Shown in pieces: positions 60,953 through 64,000 of a stretch of 64,000 nucleotides of DNA. The position numbers were made by a program, and so were the translations under genes. Position 1 is the stretch's first letter. Each line of letters opens with the position of its first letter. Where the stretch lies: NCBI RefSeq assembly GCF_026646375.1, contig NZ_JAIPPU010000005.1, positions 160,129 through 224,128 on the forward strand. Direction: 5' to 3'. A model generated the notes under the pieces. It searched no databases. It was given only the letters and a program-made list of their open reading frames with translations, and was not told the DNA's origin. This DNA comes from Acetobacterium wieringae (GTDB lineage: Bacteria; Bacillota; Clostridia; Eubacteriales; Eubacteriaceae).

Positions 60953-63535
60953 ATGGAAATATTACAATTCAATATCAGCGGTATGACCTGTACAGCCTGC
61001 GCCAGTGCCATCGAACGAAAGGTCGGTCAAATAAACGGCGTCGCATCGGCGGTCATTAACTTCTCAAATGAAAAACTGGTTGTCCAGCACGATCCGGATC
61101 TCGCCCCGGCATCACTGATTATCAGCACCATCGAAGCGCTGGGTTATGGTGCCGAATTGGTCAATCCCGAAAAAAATATCCCTATCAATAACAGCGAAAC
61201 CGGTAAACACGGTTATCAAAATCAGATCGATGAGGTCAAATTTCGCTTATTTACCTCACTTGTTTTTACGCTACCCCTGGTCTATCTGGCCATGGGTCCA
61301 ATGATTGGCCTACCAATCCCCGGTTTTCTGGCCGGTGAACAAAATTTGCTGCTTAATGCCTTAACCCAAATGTTTTTGACCCTGCCAGTCATTTTTCTAT
61401 GTCGCCATTTTTACGTCAATGGCTTTAAAGCCCTGATCAAACGGATTCCCAATATGGATTCACTGGTGGCTGTAGGTACCAGCGCCTCCTTTATTTATGG
61501 GGTAATTGTTCTTTTCATCCTGGCTTATGGGTTTTCATATGATAACATGGCATTAATCCACCACTATTCACATGAGCTCTATTTTGAATCAACCACGGTT
61601 ATCCTAGTATTAATTACCCTGGGAAAATTTCTTGAAACAAAAGCTAAAGGAAAAACATCCCAGGCCATTGAAAAACTCATCGCCCTGGTTCCCGATACTG
61701 CCCGCGTTTTACGAAATGATGCAGAAATTGAAGTTAGCATTGATACAGTACAAATTGATGACATCGTGATCATTCGTCCCGGCGAGAGAATACCCGTTGA
61801 TGGAGAAATACTGACCGGACATTCAAGCGTCGATGAATCATTACTCACTGGTGAAAGCTTACCGGTAGAAAAATCCATTGGTGACGTTGTTATCTCTGGT
61901 AGTATCAATAAAACCGGATCCTTTGAATTCAAAGCGACCAAAATCGGAAAGGATACGACCCTCAGCAAAATTATTCAGCTGGTTGAAGAAGCCCAATCAT
62001 CAAAGGCCCCAATTGCCAGAATTGCAGATGAAATCAGTCGTTTCTTTGTACCAGCTGTAATGAGCATTTCACTACTTACCTTTGCTATATGGATGATCCT
62101 CGGCTACGGGCTATCCTTTGCTTTATCAGCAGCGATATCGGTTTTAGTTATTTCCTGCCCCTGTGCATTGGGTCTTGCTACCCCCACCGCAATTATGGTC
62201 GGAACCGGAAAAGGTGCCGAAAAAGGCATCTTATTCAAAAATGGTCCAGCACTGGAAATTCTTGGAAAATCCAATACCATTGTATTTGATAAAACCGGAA
62301 CCCTAACCATCGGTTCACCATCCGTTACCGATATCATTCTTTATGATCCGGATGTTGATTCGAATCAATTGGTACAACTTACTGCTTCACTGGAAAATAA
62401 ATCTGAGCATCCCCTTAGTGAAGCAATCATCAAAGAAGCCACTGCACGGCAATTATCCTTAGACGCTCCAGACACATTTGAATCACTCTCTGGTTTCGGC
62501 ATCAAAGGACAGATTGGCGACAAGAAAATTCTGGTTGGCAATATTAAACTGATGGAGCGTCATGGACTCACCGTTGAATCGATCATGGCTGATTATCTGC
62601 GCCTTTCTGATTTGGGAAAAACACCCCTGCTGGTCGGCTGGAATCAGTCCATTAAGGGGATTATCGGTGTAGCTGATATTATTAAAGAAAACAGCTACCA
62701 GGCTGTTTCTCAACTCAAAGCGATGGGCATTGATGTTTATATGCTTACCGGCGACAATGAACGGACTGCTCAGGCAATAGGTAGCATGGTAAACATTGAG
62801 AATGTGGTGGCCAACGTTCTTCCCCATGAAAAAGCCACGATGATCAAGCGGCTTCAATCCCAAGGACATCAGGTAATCATGGTCGGTGATGGCATCAATG
62901 ACGCACCAGCACTGGCCCAAAGCGACGTAGGAATTGCCATCGGCAACGGCACAGATGTTGCCATTGAATCCGCTGATGTCATTCTGATGCAGAATGATTT
63001 GATGAATATTGTTTCTGCTATTCAATTAAGCAAAGCGACCTTACGAAACATCAAGCAGAATTTATTCTGGGCGTTTATCTATAACGTAATCGGCATCCCC
63101 CTCGCAGCCGGTGCTTTGTATATTCCATTTGGACTTAAACTAAACCCAATGTTTGCAGCAGGAGCCATGAGTTTAAGCTCAGTATCTGTTGTTCTCAACG
63201 CTTTGTCACTTAAAACATTTAAAACAAAACTATTTCCCATGAGCAAGCTTGAAACCAGTCAAGTTGTTACAACGGCAGAACTGGCTCAATATAAAAATAT
63301 AGAAATGAAAGAAGGAAAAACCATGAAAAAATTATTAAAAGTTGCTGATATGAGTTGTCAGCATTGTGTTAAACGAGTCGATGGTATTTTAAATGAATTC
63401 GATGGGATCACTGATGTCTCCGTTTCACTGGAAGAAGGTCAGGCGAGTTTTTCAGCTACTGAAAATGTCGATATCAGCGCCGTTACTGCTGCTCTAACCG
63501 ATGCCGGTTACCCTGCCTCTGAAATCACCGAGTAA
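60953..63535 (+). CDS. copA: Copper-exporting P1B-type ATPase CopA with C-terminal CopZ-like domain
   Basis: An 860-residue ATPase. It has an N-terminal HMA domain with GMTCTACAS, then the membrane region with the metal motif [27 protein letters not shown] carries the phosphorylated Asp, [10 protein letters not shown] the HP motif and [20 protein letters not shown] the hinge. Export of Cu(I) is indicated by CPC and the HMA. Residues 791-860 form a second HMA unit: [20 protein letters not shown] and onward. This part begins at an in-frame ATG (63323) with its own GAAGG site seven bases upstream, so it may also be made separately as a CopZ-like chaperone. csoR follows three bases later. Confidence 0.95.
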   Translation: MEILQFNISGMTCTACASAIERKVGQINGVASAVINFSNEKLVVQHDPDLAPASLIISTIEALGYGAELVNPEKNIPINNSETGKHGYQNQIDEVKFRLFTSLVFTLPLVYLAMGPMIGLPIPGFLAGEQNLLLNALTQMFLTLPVIFLCRHFYVNGFKALIKRIPNMDSLVAVGTSASFIYGVIVLFILAYGFSYDNMALIHHYSHELYFESTTVILVLITLGKFLETKAKGKTSQAIEKLIALVPDTARVLRNDAEIEVSIDTVQIDDIVIIRPGERIPVDGEILTGHSSVDESLLTGESLPVEKSIGDVVISGSINKTGSFEFKATKIGKDTTLSKIIQLVEEAQSSKAPIARIADEISRFFVPAVMSISLLTFAIWMILGYGLSFALSAAISVLVISCPCALGLATPTAIMVGTGKGAEKGILFKNGPALEILGKSNTIVFDKTGTLTIGSPSVTDIILYDPDVDSNQLVQLTASLENKSEHPLSEAIIKEATARQLSLDAPDTFESLSGFGIKGQIGDKKILVGNIKLMERHGLTVESIMADYLRLSDLGKTPLLVGWNQSIKGIIGVADIIKENSYQAVSQLKAMGIDVYMLTGDNERTAQAIGSMVNIENVVANVLPHEKATMIKRLQSQGHQVIMVGDGINDAPALAQSDVGIAIGNGTDVAIESADVILMQNDLMNIVSAIQLSKATLRNIKQNLFWAFIYNVIGIPLAAGALYIPFGLKLNPMFAAGAMSLSSVSVVLNALSLKTFKTKLFPMSKLETSQVVTTAELAQYKNIEMKEGKTMKKLLKVADMSCQHCVKRVDGILNEFDGITDVSVSLEEGQASFSATENVDISAVTAALTDAGYPASEITE

Positions 63536-63538
63536 ACA

Positions 63539-63805
63539 ATGGAAACCAAAGATCGTTCAACCGAGCTTAATTTACTTAAAACCGCCAGGGGCCAGATAGA
63601 TGGCATCATCAAAATGCTGGAAAGTGATCGTTATTGTATTGACGTATCAAAACAAATACTGGCAGTTCAGGCACTGCTAAAAAAATCAAATTTAGAGATT
63701 TTAAAGAAACATATGAATTCCTGTGTTAAAGATGCCTTTGAAAAAGGAAATGGAGAAGCTAAAATTGATGAGATCATGCTTGTGCTGGATAAATATTATC
63801 GCTAA
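63539..63805 (+). CDS. csoR: CsoR-family copper-sensing repressor
   Basis: An 88-residue all-helical repressor. The ligands C33 (SDRYCIDV), H58 (LKKHMNS) and C62 (NSCVKDAF) have the CsoR spacing of 25 and 4 residues. There is no His-rich N-terminal extension of the kind seen in the InrS-like protein at 25682-26026, which fits Cu(I) sensing. It lies three bases after copA and is probably co-transcribed. It should bind the operator at 60911-60933 and repress its own operon until copper binds. Confidence 0.92.
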   Translation: METKDRSTELNLLKTARGQIDGIIKMLESDRYCIDVSKQILAVQALLKKSNLEILKKHMNSCVKDAFEKGNGEAKIDEIMLVLDKYYR

Positions 63806-63853
63806 TGAGAAATGCGAAAAGCATCTCAAGTCAGATCTCTATTATTGTCAAAA

Positions 63854-63889
63854 AACAAGGTTTGCCCGCACGAGGCTAGCCTTGTTTTT
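63854..63889 (+). terminator. Intrinsic terminator after csoR
   Basis: AACAAGG and CCTTGTT form a 7-bp stem with a long loop that also contains a short inner GC hairpin, followed by TTTTTA on the plus strand. Confidence 0.75.
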
Positions 63890-63942
63890 ATTTATTGATT
63901 CGATTTTCTTGTAAATTATTATCCATCTTTAACTTGCGCTAA

Positions 63943-63969
63943 ATAAAAAAAACCGCATGATCTGCGGTT
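63943..63969 (-). terminator. Terminator of the minus-strand tRNA gene
   Basis: AACCGCA and TGCGGTT form a 7-bp perfect stem with a 5-nt loop, followed on the minus strand by eight T residues. It lies 13 bp beyond the 3' end of the tRNA. Confidence 0.8.
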
Positions 63970-63981
63970 AAAATTAGAAAT

Positions 63982-64000
63982 TGGTGACCCATGGGCGACT
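63982..64000 (-). tRNA. Partial tRNA, 3' end only (isotype undetermined)
   Basis: Read on the minus strand, AGTCGCCCATGGGTCACCA has the shape of a tRNA 3' end: end of the T-loop (AGT), T-stem CGCCC, acceptor strand ATGGGTC, discriminator A and encoded CCA. The rest of the gene lies beyond 64000, so identity cannot be fixed. An Arg (UCU) tRNA is a possible candidate by memory of similar acceptor stems, which is weak. A terminator follows at 63943-63969. Confidence 0.65.

Noticed and set aside
1..64000. CRISPR arrays
   Set aside because: No regularly spaced direct repeats with unique spacers were seen. The only short tandem series is the transposon end repeat at 38401-38457.

Overview
The window reads as chromosome from a strictly anaerobic, acetogen-like Firmicute of the Acetobacterium/Eubacteriaceae type. 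This is inferred from gene content, not from a database match. It combines heavy investment in cobalt, corrinoid and nickel handling (CooT-type protein, Nik and Cbi transporters, CobN chelatase), a V/A-type ATPase, MurT/GatD, a glmS ribozyme and low-to-medium GC. Base composition is mixed: tnsABCDE and the mcrB-like gene are clearly AT-richer than the metal genes and the housekeeping genes.

Layout. 1-794: partial EamA/DMT permease. 850-4845: a cobalamin-riboswitch-controlled cobalt operon (cbiJ-cbiQ-cbiO-cbiM-cbiN, minus strand). 4889-16296: an eight-gene minus-strand operon joining a DrrAB-like ABC pair, ChlD-like and ChlI-like AAA+ subunits, a CobN-type chelatase and a BtuFCD/FecBCD-type importer. 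16609-17356: a decayed ISNCY-type transposase. 17609-29936: a nickel-centred region with a nonsense-interrupted CooT gene, DUF3842, NikABCDE-like importer, LysR regulator, M14-type deacylase, an InrS-like CsoR-family sensor, an orphan McrB-like ATPase, a methyltransferase, and NikMN behind a consensus promoter with a terminator-like leader hairpin. 30229-38466: a complete Tn7-like module, tnsABCDE, whose right end (three perfect 17-bp repeats at 20-bp spacing, terminal ACA) sits 24 bp beyond the glmS stop codon, the classical attTn7 position. The left end was not found, so the extent of the cargo is unknown and could include part of the metal region.

38491-46914: glmS with its ribozyme, glmM, mnmA, a GatD-like protein lacking the expected catalytic residues, murT, a potassium channel, a GIY-YIG protein and a zinc-ribbon protein. 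47149-51818 (plus strand): M29 aminopeptidase, glnS, a PaaK-type ligase and an ACT protein. 51832-52019: a compact multi-hairpin element with imperfect terminal inverted repeats, MITE-like. 52069-60821: nine-gene V/A-ATPase operon with promoter (minus). 60874-63805: copA, with a CopZ-like C-terminal domain, and csoR behind a CsoR-type operator. 63982-64000: the 3' end of a tRNA on the minus strand.

The metal genes make a coherent picture. Cobalt is imported when cobalamin is scarce. Nickel import, a nickel-type sensor and the CooT-family gene point to supply of CODH/acetyl-CoA synthase or related enzymes. The CobN/ChlID operon points to ATP-driven metal insertion into a tetrapyrrole coupled to import and possibly export.
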